Shown here one piece after another: positions 22,252 through 34,124 of a stretch of DNA of 64,000 nt; position 1 is the first letter of the stretch; every line of letters begins with the position of its first letter. Source of the DNA: Porogramme epimiltina (taxonomy: Eukaryota > Basidiomycota > Agaricomycetes > Polyporales > Polyporaceae). The notes beneath the pieces were generated by a model that worked only from the letters and a program-made list of their open reading frames with translations, was not told the DNA's origin and did not search any database. The translations under genes were made by a program, and so were the position numbers. The stretch covers positions 1-64,000 of the forward strand of contig FTLJ01000448.1 in NCBI GenBank assembly GCA_900155495.1, written 5' to 3'.

Positions 22252-24492
22252 TCACCGCCTGCTCTGCTCGAAGTGTGGGCGATAGTCGGGCCCCAGCGCC
22301 CAGTACCGCTCCTCCTCTTCGACCGCCTTGGTCCACATCTCCTTCACTATGAAGGGCATAGTCGCGTCCGACGTAGGCTCTCCCGGAAGGAGCACGCGCA
22401 GCGTCTCCACGTGTTCCTCTAGGCTCCTGAATACCTCCCAGATCGCCTGCGTGGGGTGGGAGGGCACCTCCGAGTCGTCTCCCTGAGGCTTGATGACGAG
22501 CTCCCGCAAGGGGTGGCCCGCGAGCTTGCGCGCAATCAGCATCCGTTTTACCACATCCCGGTATTGCGCGAGGTCCATGAGGTAGTCGCCGTTGGAACGG
22601 AGCGTCATCGAGCGCAACTCCGGGCACAATACGTCGGGCGTCTTCTCTAGAGCCATGCAGAGCAGAGTCAGGTTGATATATATGTAGTCGGCATGAGACA
22701 GATGAAGGTCTGACGATGGCCACCGCACGCCTATGCGTACGGTAAGGTCGACGAGTCGTGGGGTGTGCTCGAGGATCTCGGTGATCGGATTGGGGTCTGT
22801 GCTCTCGATCACGATGCGGAGGGACGTGATGCCTGCGAGGGGAATTCTTGTGTGAAGCCTGTACAGAGACATGTTCCAGTCTTGGGGGCCAGCATGGTCA
22901 TCTGGGTCCCAATACGCTTGGAACCAAAATCCGGATGTTGGCCCCTCTAGTAGGATGTGCATCTGCTCGCCAAACGACTGGATGTCGAGATGGTTGAAGT
23001 TGCGCAAGGCGGGGTTCCTCAAGAGTGTGAAGTGCTGCCGTTCGGTGAACTCGATGAAGTTGCAGCGGATGAGAACGTCGGGGCCGAATATGAGGAATGG
23101 GAGAATGCCAAGGGTAGCGCAATTGCAGTGAGTGAATGCGAGGGATCGAAGGTTGTCGAGCTTCACCGGTAGCGGCTGAATTCCGTTCGAATGAAGGAAA
23201 GCAGTCGCAATGTGCAGGTACGAAACATTCGGAGCATGTTCGAGCATCTCGAGCAGGTCGGAAGTGGATAGCCTTAAGTTGAAGGAGATGTACAGATGTG
23301 TGAGCAAAGGGAAGTGATTCCGGGGGAGCCAGAAGGACAGCCGAGAAAGCGCTAGCCCTTTGAGAGAGGATCGTTTTGACTTCGGAAAGAGAACGTGTTG
23401 ACCAGGGATTCCGAGGAAGCTTCGCCGTTGTTCTGGCAGACATACCGTCAGACACTCGATGTGCGGCGCTGGATCGCGCAACCACAATGGTACGTGGACC
23501 GCCCGCGAGCGCACCAGGATGTCGAGGCGACGAAGGTTCGGACTGCACTTTTTGATGGCGAGTCTTGCTATCCTGGCTCGAAGGGTGTTTCCGTCTAGAT
23601 TGACGACTTGACCTGCGCCATCGTCGCTGTCATCAGCGTCATCGTCTCCATCGTCTTCTTCGTCGTCTTCGTGCTCCTCGTCGTCTTCGTGCTCCTCGTC
23701 GTCTTCGAGACCCTCCTCGTCTTCTTCGTTATCGTTGGCATCCATCTCGCCGTCCTCGTCGTCGCTAGATGCGTCCGCGGAGCTTGTCGCGTTGGCACCA
23801 CCAGAGCCGGCGTCCCGCATCACAGGGTCCACCAGGAACCCGGAGCCGGGGGGCTGTACGATGGATATGCCTTCAACATCCAAAAACAGTGAGAGCGGGA
23901 GAGACCTTGCGCGCTCTAGGAACACATGGAACTCTTCGGTACGATGCACGTCCAGATGCGTCCACATGGATGGCGTTGCGAGGAGGACCTCGCGCCACCG
24001 CTTGCACACGAACGCCAGCACGATGATGGGGCGCGTGTCAACTCTGAAACCCCCGGAGTCAGGATACTCGTCGTGGTCCTGATCCATCTGTAGGTGTTCT
24101 GTGAGAAGGGCACGGGCAGGGTTGCGCACGTCCGCGGTGACCTCCTGGAAGATGTAGGCGAGGAGTTCATGTGGGAGACGGTGGACAGGGCGTAGACTGT
24201 TGATCTGTGCGTTTATCCCGGCCAGCGTGTCTCGTAGAGAGACGGCGAGCGAATTGATAGCGGAGTGGGTTTTGTGTAGCTAAAACGTGTCATTTTGTTA
24301 GCGTTGGCTTCGCGAAAGAGCGAAATTCTTGAATAGTTCACTCACATCATCTGCTCTGCAGACATCAGGTTAGCGACAGCCACAGGATGTCATGGCTTTT
24401 TGGAGAACTCACTTTAACTCCTCGTTGCATCGCCCATAAGCCGACTGCAGCTCGCCAACGGCTGCCGATAGCTTGTCTGTGGACTCGTCCAT
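22252..24492 (-). CDS. F-box protein with coiled-coil N-terminus and polyacidic insert (copy 1)
   Basis: Exons in transcription order: 24492-24413, 24355-24346 (10 nt), 24279-22252 (2118 nt, 705 residues). The start is taken at ATG 24492 (MDESTDKLS) because the more upstream ATG at 24640, which is the start in the tandem copy, runs out of frame here. The coiled-coil-like N-terminus is followed by the F-box (HRLPHELLAYIFQEVTADV, FVCKRWREVLLATPSMW), then an Asp/Glu-only stretch of about 55 residues, then Leu-rich segments (FPLLTHLYISFN, LEMLEHAPNVSYLHI) and a C-terminal block (ATFPFIVKEMW-like region) shared with the paralogues. Probably an SCF substrate adaptor. Roughly 80% similar to the next gene, from which it was duplicated in tandem. 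Confidence 0.85.
23600..23745 (-). repeat. Acidic-residue coding microsatellite
   Basis: GAC/GAG-type repeats on the minus strand, including a repeated 21-nt unit coding EHEDDEE. It lies between the F-box and the Leu-rich part and differs in length and sequence from the stretch in the tandem copy. Confidence 0.8.
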
Positions 24493-24640
24493 CCTGAGGG
24501 GGCGACATCAGAGATTGGGCCGTCAAATAGAAGAGGTTAGACATACCTACTTGAGAAGATCGGGTCTTCCCGCGCTGGCTACCGAATATCGAAAGTGGGA
24601 GCCTCGCGTTGCCGTTTGGAGTGACGAGGCCAGCGCTCAT

Positions 24641-25599
24641 TCGCGTGCCTAGACGCGTTGTTTACCGGTGTTTGTCTGACCAAATCCACGTCAACATAAC
24701 GCGGCTTGTCATATGATTGAGGTATCCTCAATTGTTATAGTATCATTGACGGTGTACACGTTCAGGAACAGTGAAGTTGGGAGCCGTTGGTAAGTACGGT
24801 TCGATATTCAGACTTTCAGTGGGAACATCTCAAAGGAGTTTATCACATTGTTCACAAGCGCCCTCTTCAGCCCTTCGAACTCTAGACTATGAGGGCTAGA
24901 CGCATCGACTTGAATGGTTGGTGGGTTCCAGAGTATCCGTGATACCGACTCGGAGTGGTACAACAGGCTGCATGCAATGCGAGAATTCGGCGGAGACGGG
25001 TTCCATAGTCAACTCATTTTATAGGAGGTCGCCAGACCTGGGCTTCTCGGTATGAACGTTGTGATGACCTTGTCTATCTAGATGATAGCATCCAATATTC
25101 TAGCAAACACCCGTGTCGTCGTCGAAGTCCACATGGCTGCAGATATTTGATGCCTGTTCCATCCGGGTGTATGACGGCGAGGACCTGAAGACCGGCTGGA
25201 TTGAAGTGACATCCTGGGAAAGTAGACATGGCATCTTCCACCATATCGAGTACTAGTCGCGGGCAGTATGTTCCCAGTTATACGACTTCAACGTGCCTGA
25301 CCATCTGTCAAGTGAGTAAAAGTTCGAAGCTATGCTTTCTGAGCCTAGACACTAGCGTTAATATGCCGTACATCACGCAAACAGCCTGCAAATCATTCAC
25401 AAACACTCAGCAGGCGTACGGATTGTAACTAGAGATATTACAACACAACTGGGACACGCGTGCATTGTTGCACGTTGTTGCATCGGTTCTGATAAATGTG
25501 CTACTAGTAGAACGTGAGCTGTAGTTATACAGACGTAAAGACTGGGAAGTACCAGGGCAACATATACGAGCTCTCTCGAAAGAGTCGGCGCATTGCCGG
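24641..25599. other. Spacer between duplicated F-box genes
   Basis: Holds the promoter of copy 1 and the 3' flank of copy 2. No gene recognised in about 1 kb; short open frames are not conserved in the equivalent spacer at 28.0-28.5 kb. Confidence 0.5.
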
Positions 25600-28006
25600 C
25601 TACCTTTTTCTACCCTGCTCAAATCGCGGGCGATAGTCGGGATCCAGCGCCCAGTACCGCTCCTCCTCTTCGACCGCCTCCGTCCACATCTCCTTCCACA
25701 CGAAGGGTATTGTCGCGTCCGGCGTAGGCTCCCCCGGAAGGAGCACGCGGAGCGTCTCCACGTGTTTCTCCAGGCCGGTGAACGCATCCCGAATCGCCTG
25801 GGCGGGGTGCGTGGGCACGTCGGTGTGCGTATACACCCCTGGGTCGGCGCCTTGGGGTTTGATGACGAACTCCCGCAAAGGGTGGCCCGCAAGCTTGCGC
25901 GTGACGAGCATCCGTTCTGTTATTCCCCGGTAGTGCACGAGGTCCATGTCGGAGGCGCCATTGGAGCGGAGCGTCATCGAGCGCAGCTCCGGACACAGTA
26001 CGTCGGGCGTCTTCTCTAGCGCCATGCAGAGGCGAGTCAAGTTGAGGCATATGAAGTCGCCGTGAGACAGGTGGGAGTCTAACGACGGCCACGACAAGCC
26101 TATGCGTATGGTAAGGTCGACGACCCGTGGAGTGTGCTCGAGGATCTCGAGGATCGGATTGGGGTCTGTGTTCTCGATCACGATGCGGAGGGATGTGATG
26201 TTTGTGAGGGGAATTCTTGTGTGAAGCCCGCACAGAGGCATGTTCCAGTCTTGGTCATTACCATGATCTTCTGGGTCCCAATACGCTTGGAACCAAAATC
26301 CGGACATTGGTCCTTCTAGTAGGATGTGCATCGCCTCGCCAAAGGACTGAATATCGAGTTGGTTGAAGTTGCAAAAGGTGGGGTTTCCCATAAGCGTGAA
26401 GTGTTGCTCTTCGGTGAATGCAATCTCATTGCAGCGGATGAGAACGTCAGGGCCGAATATGAGGAATGGGAGAATGCCAAGGGTAGTGCAATTGCAGTGA
26501 GTGAATGCGAGGGACCGAAGGTTGTCGAGCTGCACCGGTAGCGGCTGAAGTGCGGTCGAATGAAGGAGCGCAGTCGCGATGTGCAGATACAACACATTCG
26601 GAGCATGTTCTAGCACCCTGAGCATATCATCAATGGAAAATCTGATGTTGAAGGAAATGTAGAGATGGGTGAGCAACGGAAAGTAGTTCCGGGGGAGCCA
26701 GATGGCTACCCGGGAAAGCGCTAGCGCTTTGAGCGAAGATGGTTCTGACTTCGGAAAGATATCGTATTGACCAGGGATTGTGAAGGAGTTTCGCCGTAGC
26801 TCTGGCAGACATACCGTCAGGCACTCGATGTGCGGCGCTGGATCGTGCAACCACAATGGTATAAGCATGTCCCGCGAGCGCACGACGATGTCAAGGCGAC
26901 GAAGATTCGGGCTGCACTTTTTGATAGCGAGTTGTGCCATTCTAACCCGAAGGGCGTTTCCGTTCAGATTGATGACATCGTCGCTGTCATCATCTTCATC
27001 TTCATCTGTTTCGTCTTCTTCTTCGTCGTCTTCTTCTTCGTCATAATCTTCTTCCTCGTCTTCTTCCTCGTCATTTTGTAGGTCATCGTCTTCTTCGCTA
27101 TTGTCAACATCCAGCTCGTCGTCCTCGTCTTCGTCAGATGCGTCCGTAGAGCCTGCCACGTTGGCGCCACTAGAGGCGGCGTCCCGCATCACGAAGTACC
27201 CCCGGAACCCAGTGTAGGGGGGCTGTGAAATAGAGATGCCTTCAACATCCAGAGACAACGAGAGCGGGAGGGATCTTGCGCGCTCTAGAAACACGCTGAA
27301 CTCCTCGGCGCGGTGCGCGTCTAGGTGGGTCCACATGGATGGCATCGCGAGGAGAACCTCGCGCCACCGCTTGCACACGGATGCGAGCAGGAATATGGGG
27401 CGCGTATCGACCCTGAAGATCCCAGAGTCAGAGTGCGCATCGTGATACCTGTACGCTTGTAGGTGGTGCGTGAGAGGGGCGCGGGCGGGGTTGCGCACGT
27501 CCGCAGTGACCTCCTGGAAGATGTAGGCGAGAAGCTCAGGCGGGAGACAATGTACAGTGCGTGAATTGTTAATTTGCGCGTTCATCGTGTCTTGTAGAGA
27601 GGGTGCGAGGGAATTAACAGCGGAGCGGGTTTTGCGCGACTAGGACGTGTCATTTAATTGGCGTCAGTCTTATGACGGAGCGTAACTATTGGATAGTGCA
27701 CTCACATCGTCTGCCCTGTGGACATCGGGTTAATGAAAGCTACTTGGCGGTATGGTTTTTATGGATAACTTACTTCAAGTCCTCATCGCATGACCCATCA
27801 GCGGACTGCAGCTCACCAACGACTGCCGACCGCTTGTTTGTAGACTCTTCCATGCTAAAGAGACAACATCGGTGAGTGAGACTTAACTCAGAAAAAGTTA
27901 CACACACCTACTTAAGAAGCTTGGGTCTTCCCGCGCCGGCTACTGAATGTCGTGTCGACACTGGTGGCGTCGCGTTGCCGTTTGGAGTGACGAGGCCAGC
28001 GCTCAT
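25600..28006 (-). CDS. F-box protein with coiled-coil N-terminus and polyacidic insert (copy 2)
   Basis: Exons in transcription order: 28006-27912, 27854-27774, 27715-27706 (10 nt), 27639-25600 (2226 nt, 741 residues). The first exon encodes MSAGLVTPNGNA and continues in frame into the second exon, unlike in copy 1. The second and third exons encode a coiled-coil-like segment (VVGELQSADGSCDEDLK then ADD). The F-box follows (HCLPPELLAYIFQEVTADV, ASVCKRWREVLLAMPSMW), then about 60 residues nearly all Asp or Glu, then Leu-rich segments (FPLLTHLYISFN, LRVLEHAPNVLYLHI). Likely an SCF substrate adaptor. It is intact, with all junctions consensus, and is probably the less changed of the two tandem copies. 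Confidence 0.87.
26975..27125 (-). repeat. Acidic-residue coding microsatellite
   Basis: GAA/GAC/GAG repeat tract on the minus strand coding almost only Asp and Glu, in the position equivalent to 23600-23745 but with a different repeat pattern. Confidence 0.8.
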
Positions 28007-29174
28007 TCGTGTGTCTGAACGCGTTATTTACCGGTATTTGTCCGACCAAATCCACGTCAACACAACACTAGTCAATCAGACGTCCCGTAGTCTTCTAATA
28101 ACATCTTTCACACCTACTGACCAGGGCTAGGTTGGTATACAACACAATTCATGTTCAGTATCTGGACCTTTCATTCGAGCTTCTCAAACGTTCACAGGCA
28201 CTCTGCTCAGTCCTTGAACTAGAGTCAACTTGAACGATTGGTCTCGCTCTGGAGCGTCCGTGAGGATTGTTGGTATGACAGTCTCTGCGATGCGAGAATG
28301 CGGCGGAGATTGGTTCTGTTGTTAGCCCATTCTATGGGAGCCGCCAGGCCTGAGCCGTTTGTCCCTGCCTATGTGGATGTCAACGTTCAACATTCTTAAG
28401 ACACTCGTGCCGTTGATGAAGTTTAGACAACTGAGAATATTTGGCGTTAGTTCCATCCGAGTGTACGCAGGTTGAGGTGATATTCTGGAAAGGTGGATAG
28501 GGCACCTTGTGTATAGTGTGTCCTACTAGGAGGGCTCGGGGCCTTTCTGTCTGCATTGAAATGTAAGCGGCGTGTTGTGATTTGTTTAAGACAGCGTGCT
28601 TAAGCTGGTCAAGGCGTAACCTGCGTGCGGGGAGACCCCGGCACGCAGACGTAATAAGTGTATTCTCATTGGCCGCGAGCGCACCGTGTGTTGCAACCCA
28701 GCCACATAGCCGCAGTGACCGCCTCTCTGGACGAGCCAAATTCCGAAGTGCAATAACAATGCTCTGGAAGGAAAGGAATTGAGAACCCTAATGATGCAGG
28801 CGCCACGGCGCCAAGAAGAGTAGTAGGTAGTATCTTCAACGTCATCGGTTCTCTTCGTATCATCACGGAAGAGACATAGGCTAGCAGGACACGCACGGAA
28901 CGCGTTCGGGAACAACGCGCCTTTCATGCCGATGTTTGACGGGGCCTCGATATGTCGAGCCATGAGCGCGGAATTAACGGCCGCTCTAGGCTAGGTCTAG
29001 ACCCTCTTGATAGAGCGACTAGGGGGGTCGGTATCCGCAACGACGTTGCGCTCGGCGTAGCTCATGCGTCCGTCTGCAAAGAGTGATACGACGAATTATA
29101 TGTCTAGTGGAACGCGGATTAATTGCGCAAGGAGTGCTCGTAGTACATTGAAGTAGGACGCCGAGTATGCGCGA
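28007..29174. other. Intergenic region
   Basis: The first 500 bases belong to the duplicated segment. The rest up to the COX4 stop codon has only short open frames without recognisable features. Confidence 0.5.
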
Positions 29175-29755
29175 TTAGTGGTGCTCGTGAGCGTGCTCGG
29201 AGCCGTGGAAGTCGAGCGCGTAGACTGAGAAGAAGTATGCACATGAGTGGGGTGGAGGAAGGGAATGATAGGGGACGCACCAGAGCCGCACTCGGGGCAG
29301 CGGCGGTTCTTCTTGTTGGTGAGGGTCATCCAGAGAAGCTCATGCGACTCGGCGGGGACACCAGTGCAGCCAATGACACGCTCGGGCTCCTGCATACGCG
29401 AAGAGGAAGCAACTTGAGATGCTGTTGCACCTGGAGGGATATGCCAAATGCTTACCGCGGAGAAGACCTTGACGGGGTCAGCGACGGTACCAAGGCGGGA
29501 GGAGTCGAGGGGCTTGAGGTCGAAAATCTCAACGCCCTCAAGGGCACCGAGAATTTGAAGACGCTCGAGACCGGTGGACTGGTTGACGTCGGTGGGGATC
29601 TCGCCAGCCTTCGCACCCTCACCGTAGATTTCGGGGGTGGGGTGGTCGGAGCGGCGCGCGGCGGTGGAGGAGATGGCGCGCACGGCGGCCAGGCGCGCAG
29701 GCTTGAAGGCCGCGCGGGCAGCGAAGGAGGCGGGGCGGAGGGCGGCGGCGAACAT
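29175..29755 (-). CDS. COX4: Cytochrome c oxidase subunit 4 (mammalian subunit Vb family)
   Basis: Exons in transcription order: 29755-29456, 29389-29281, 29224-29175 (459 nt, 152 residues). An Ala/Arg-rich presequence (RPASFAARAAFKPARLAAVR) is followed by the conserved nuclear-encoded subunit: RVIGCTGVPAESHELLW and the zinc-site Cys pair in RRCPECGS, then VYALDFHG at the C-terminus. It is a structural, zinc-binding subunit of respiratory complex IV on the matrix side of the inner membrane. Length and motifs fit the yeast Cox4 family. A His-rich tail (EHAHEHH) ends the protein. Divergent from the calcium exchanger gene. Confidence 0.95.
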
Positions 29756-30258
29756 GGTTTTTGGAGAGCAGGAGGAGGACGGCGGGGAGAGGGACGACCA
29801 GCGGACGGGCGTCCCTCGTGTCGCCGTGGACCGTGACGAGCCGGGTCACACTGGCGCGACGCGCGTTACGGGGGTGTGACGGAAGCACGGGGATCACCCG
29901 GTGTGGCCCGGCCGAGAGAGGGAGCGCGCGACCGATGATGCAACGCGTTTCGGGGCGGGCGGGGTGCCCAAAAAGGCAGTGGGGCTTGGATCGAAGCACT
30001 GGAGCCACTTTACCGCGGCGTCTTCGCAGCTTCTTGTCGGCTTTGGCGGGGAGCGTCGATGCCGGCTCGCGACTGGCTCGGGGCGGACGCTTGGAGCGGG
30101 CTGCTAGTCCTCTTTTCTCGCAGCCGAACGCGCCATGCTATCCGCCTCCGACCAGCCTTTCAACCCGCCGCCATCTCCTCGGTCACCGGTGACCCCCCAC
30201 ATTCCTTTCACCCGCCTCTCCCTCATCTCCTGAGCCCCGCCCACGCCCGGGACAGACT
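29756..30258. promoter_or_regulatory. Divergent promoter region, COX4 and VCX1-like gene
   Basis: 503 bp between divergent start codons; GC-rich near COX4 and pyrimidine-rich on the plus strand near the exchanger start. No specific element assigned. Confidence 0.5.
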
Positions 30259-33200
30259 ATGCTCACCTACTCGTCGACCAGAGAGCCCCTAGCACCCTCA
30301 AGACACGATGCCTTGTCCCCATCGTCCTCAGACGACAAATGCACAACCGGCCTCCGCCCACTACCTCTCCCGGTCATGTCTCGATCATCGACGCGAGCAT
30401 CCTCCGCATCCTACACTTCAACCACGCCTCTGAATGTCCACGCGAAAGTTCAAGACAATGAACAACCCTCGCTCCTACAGAGGCTCTTCCCGGGATGGCG
30501 CTCGAACACACGGCGCGCACAATACGACCGCGAAGCTCAACATTCCGACGCTCTATCGGAAAAGAACGGCAGTAGCGACAAACCCCCACTACGCATGTGG
30601 GATGGCTGGCGCGCCATCCTATTTGATTCATGCAAGTTAACTTCCACGGGCTCGGTTTGCTTGAATTGACCTATTATATGCAGGGTTCAACCTCCTCATC
30701 TTCCTAGTACCAGTCGCGGTGCGTGACCTCTATGCCATGCATCCTCAGGCATCTCAATCGACTGTGCACAGGGCATCTTGAAGCTATCCTCACCAGGATC
30801 CGAGACGCTCATCTTCACAGGTGGGGCTTGTAGCGCCTTCGCCAAAGTGCATATTTTTACCTCTCCGCGCCCGCAGCATGTCTACTCGCGATGATTCCCT
30901 TGGTGAAGGTCGGTTCTGGCGCCTTGGTTGAACGGTTTCATGCCGCCCGTCCAGAAAAACCCACGGGCTAATCGCGTCTCCGCAGCTCCACGATCTCGCT
31001 ACGCGGGTGCTCTCTCGGCGGATAGGCGGAACGAGGACCGGTTTGCTCAACTCTAGTTTAGTGAGTTCTACGCCCGCCTTCCCTGTCCGCGCGTTTGTCT
31101 GATCATTCCATGTCATGGAACGATTAGAGTAACATGTGCGTTAAATATAATTTATCAGTCGCTCCTGCCTTCGTACTAATCCTAGCGTAGTGTGGAGCTA
31201 GTTGTCGCGGTAAGTCAGTTGCCACTGAGATTGATACATGCATCCTCAACGACTATTATTAGATCATCGCCCTGCGAAAATGCGAATTGAGGGTAGTGCA
31301 GTCATCTCGTACGTATCTGTTTTGGGGGGAAATTCGGTGGCTAATAAACTAGCAGTGATCGGCGCAATGCTGAGCAAACTCCGTAGGTTCTCCTTAGCAA
31401 GTCCAAATGCTCTATCTAACATTTCCCCATGGTGTGAAGTGCTCATCCTGGGGATGTGTTTCTTCGCTGGTGGACTGAAGTTCACCGAACAAGGCTTCGA
31501 TTCTAGTGAGCATACCTCTGGTCTTAGTCGACGCTTACGTCTGACGGGAATTCTACCTACCAGCCGCGACCCAAATCCACTCATCGCTACTCAGCATCAG
31601 CGTTGGCGCGGTTTTGCTTCCCGCCGCCTTTCACTTTGCGCTCACATATAGCAAAGACGGCGACGCAGATGATGCATTGACTCTTCAGCAACAGAAGGAC
31701 GATATCCTGCGCATGAGCCACGGCGTAAGTAGGACATCTGATTGAAAAGATTGTGTGCTCACGTCCCTCGCCATCCAGGTTGCCATAGTACTCTTGTTCA
31801 GTAAGCAAAGACTTCTCTCGACGACTAGCCGATCCTGACAGGCTATTGCTTTCGCAGTCTACGTCTCATACTTGGTATTCCAGCTATGGTCTCATACCCA
31901 CCTCTACAAAGACAGCACACAGCCCAGCAACAAGCTCCCAGTCGCCGAGTCCGTCAAGTCCGCAACCATGCGCATGCGCGAAAAGGTCGACATCCGCGAG
32001 CGCCTCTCTCTAGAACGGCTCCGCACCGCGTCCGGCTCCCGCCAAACCCTGCGCTCGGTCGTGAACAGCCCGCGCCTCTTCCATCGCTCGCGCTCAGACA
32101 AGGTCAGCCCGCTCGAAGAGGAGCCGGAGACGACCCTCGACCTCGGCGACCCCCGCAGCGCCAGCCCGTACCTCCACCCGGCCCGCACGCACTCCGTCGG
32201 GAGCGGCGGCGGCGGAGGTAAATCGGCGTTCCTCCTCTCGCCGTTCGCGACGACCTCGCAGGTCACGCTCGCGGGCCCCGCCGTGCCGCCCGGGCCCGGC
32301 GACTCGACCGTGCGCCTGGTGCCCGACCAGCAGCGGTTCGTCCTCGGCCACGCCGACGGCGGCTCGGACTCGGACTCGATGCCGGCCACGCCCGACCGGT
32401 ACTTGTCCTCGCCCTCGCCCTCGCCCGGGTCGGACTCGGAATCGGATAGACGGTGGGGTGGCGCCGGAGCGGGCGGCGGTGGGCAAGGCGGCGCGCCGCG
32501 GGAGAGCCGGGGGCGGTCGCGCACGCTGAGCGCGGTGCTGTCCGCGTACTACCACACGATGAGCAGGGAGCACAGCCAGGAGCGGTACCGCGGCGCGCGG
32601 GCGAGCGTAGTGGAGGAGCCGCCGAGCCGCACGGGGTCCAGGCTGTGGCAGGCGTCGCCGGAGCGGTACGGGAGCCAGGTGGGGCCGTTGGAGAGCACGC
32701 CGACGCTCGCCCCGCCGCCGCTGCCCGCGCACGCTCCGGAGGAGGAGCTGAGCTGGACGCTGACGATCTTGCTGTTGATGTCCGTGACTGTGGTGAGTGC
32801 CGTTTTCCTTCGCTCTAAACGTGGTTAGGTGCTTGTTTTCTCATCGGAACGGGTGGGCAGCTCGTCGCGGTCAACGCGGAGTGGATGGTCGACACTATGG
32901 ATCATGTTTCGCCTTCGCTGAGCAAGGAGTGGATCGGCCTTATTCTTCTGCCTTCTGTCAGCGCACTTGCTGGTGAGGACATTGCGCATTATATCTCGTT
33001 ACGTCTTTCTCATCTGTTGCCATAGAATGTATCACTGCTATCAACGTCTCGGTGAAGGACCAACTTTCGCTCAGCATTAGCGTAGCGGTGGGCTCGACGA
33101 TCGTGAGTAGACTTTGCGTGTTGCGCCAGTAGCGATTCTCACTAAATCGTACGCGCGCACAGCAAACAGCCTTGTTCGTCATTCCGGCCATGGTCATACT

Positions 33201-33625
33201 GGGGTGGGTCCTGGGCAAACCTCTGGCGCTCCTGTTCGACCCGTTCGAATCCGTGGTGCTATACATCTCGGGTTCGTAGTTGTCACGCGTATATATGCCG
33301 TTTTATTGACACTAAGTCTTCTTTTCCAGTGCATACTATGGGATATGTCGTTGCCGATGGCAAGTCCAACTGGCTAGAAGGCGTAATTCTCGTCTGTCCG
33401 TATCAATTGTTCTTACCTATCCCTGGCCGCAGATCTGACTGGGCTGATTTACAGGCCTCTACGTCGTGATCGCCGTGTCCTTCTGGTTCTACCCAGGTAA
33501 GCTTGCCTTGATGTCCTGCGATACGCACATTTTGAACGGGACACTTCGTAGGCTCAAACTTCTCGTCAAACCTCGCCGTCTGCACCATGTCTCCGCCGAT
33601 CAGCATCGACAGCATACACCTCTGA
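30259..33625 (+). CDS. VCX1: Vacuolar Ca2+/H+ exchanger, VCX1/CAX family
   Basis: Nineteen exons: 30259-30631, 30684-30718, 30772-30820, 30877-30908, 30986-31060, 31128-31135, 31191-31209, 31263-31308, 31356-31382, 31440-31505, 31564-31724, 31779-31800, 31858-32792, 32861-32972, 33026-33102, 33163-33271, 33330-33395, 33455-33496, 33552-33625 (2328 nt, 775 residues). CAX features: WRAILFDSWFNLLIF at the start of the membrane part, NIVELVVAIIALRKCEL (first cation-binding repeat), LGMCFFAGGLKFTEQGF, then LAECITAINVSVKDQLSLS (second repeat) and a C-terminal VSFWFYPG. It moves calcium into the vacuole against protons. Oddities: intron 1 is GC-AG, exon six is only 8 nt, intron 17 uses a weak GTCCGT donor, and a 250-300 residue disordered Ser/Gly/Pro-rich loop splits the two halves. 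Confidence 0.93.
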
Positions 33626-34124
33626 GCGCCCCACCTGCCCGTGTAACTGATCATACATACTATCGATCTTCCGCGACCTCCGCGAGGTCGTCTCATGCAT
33701 CACTACGAAGACTTCACAATGGACACATAGTTTGAACCTTGTGCATCTTCGCTCACGCCTACGACTCTCCCTACACAGGACTAATCATTCTCCGCGTAGA
33801 TACTAGATCACAATCACATTCATTCCGTAGATACTCCCACCATACGCGTCTTGCCTCCTCGAGGGGTACATATATCCAACACACAGTACCATGCAGAGCG
33901 CACACTGTACATTGTAGCACTAGCCACCGAGCTTCGGCCATCACCTGGTCGCTCGTCTTGTACCTACATACTTACTAGGACTACTATCACCCTAGGCAAT
34001 CGGAGATTCCGAACCCACAGAACTTGTTTTGTTGTGATACCCAACGAGAGACGGCGTGCCCTAGTCGGGTTTTAAGGAGAGTATGGAATACAACAGTGGG
34101 TAGCAGCTGATAATCGCACATCGT
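33626..34124. other. Convergent intergenic region
   Basis: About 500 bases between two converging stop codons; no gene seen. Confidence 0.5.

Larger units (their letters stand above)
22000..25339. repeat. Tandem segmental duplication, copy 1
   Basis: A roughly 3.3 kb segment carrying one F-box gene and its flanks. The flank at 22019-22080 resembles 25353-25415, the first-exon region at 24615-24642 matches 27975-28002 base for base, and sequence 5' of each gene (TTTACCGGT.TTTGTC.GACC) is also shared. Boundaries are approximate. Confidence 0.75.
25340..28530. repeat. Tandem segmental duplication, copy 2
   Basis: Second copy of the segment starting near 22000, in the same orientation. The shared parts are the 3' flank, the whole gene, the first exon and several hundred bases 5' of it. 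Confidence 0.75.

Noticed and set aside
23600..23745. Possible CRISPR-like short repeats
   Set aside because: The repeats are in-frame acidic codons inside an F-box gene of a eukaryote; no spacers.
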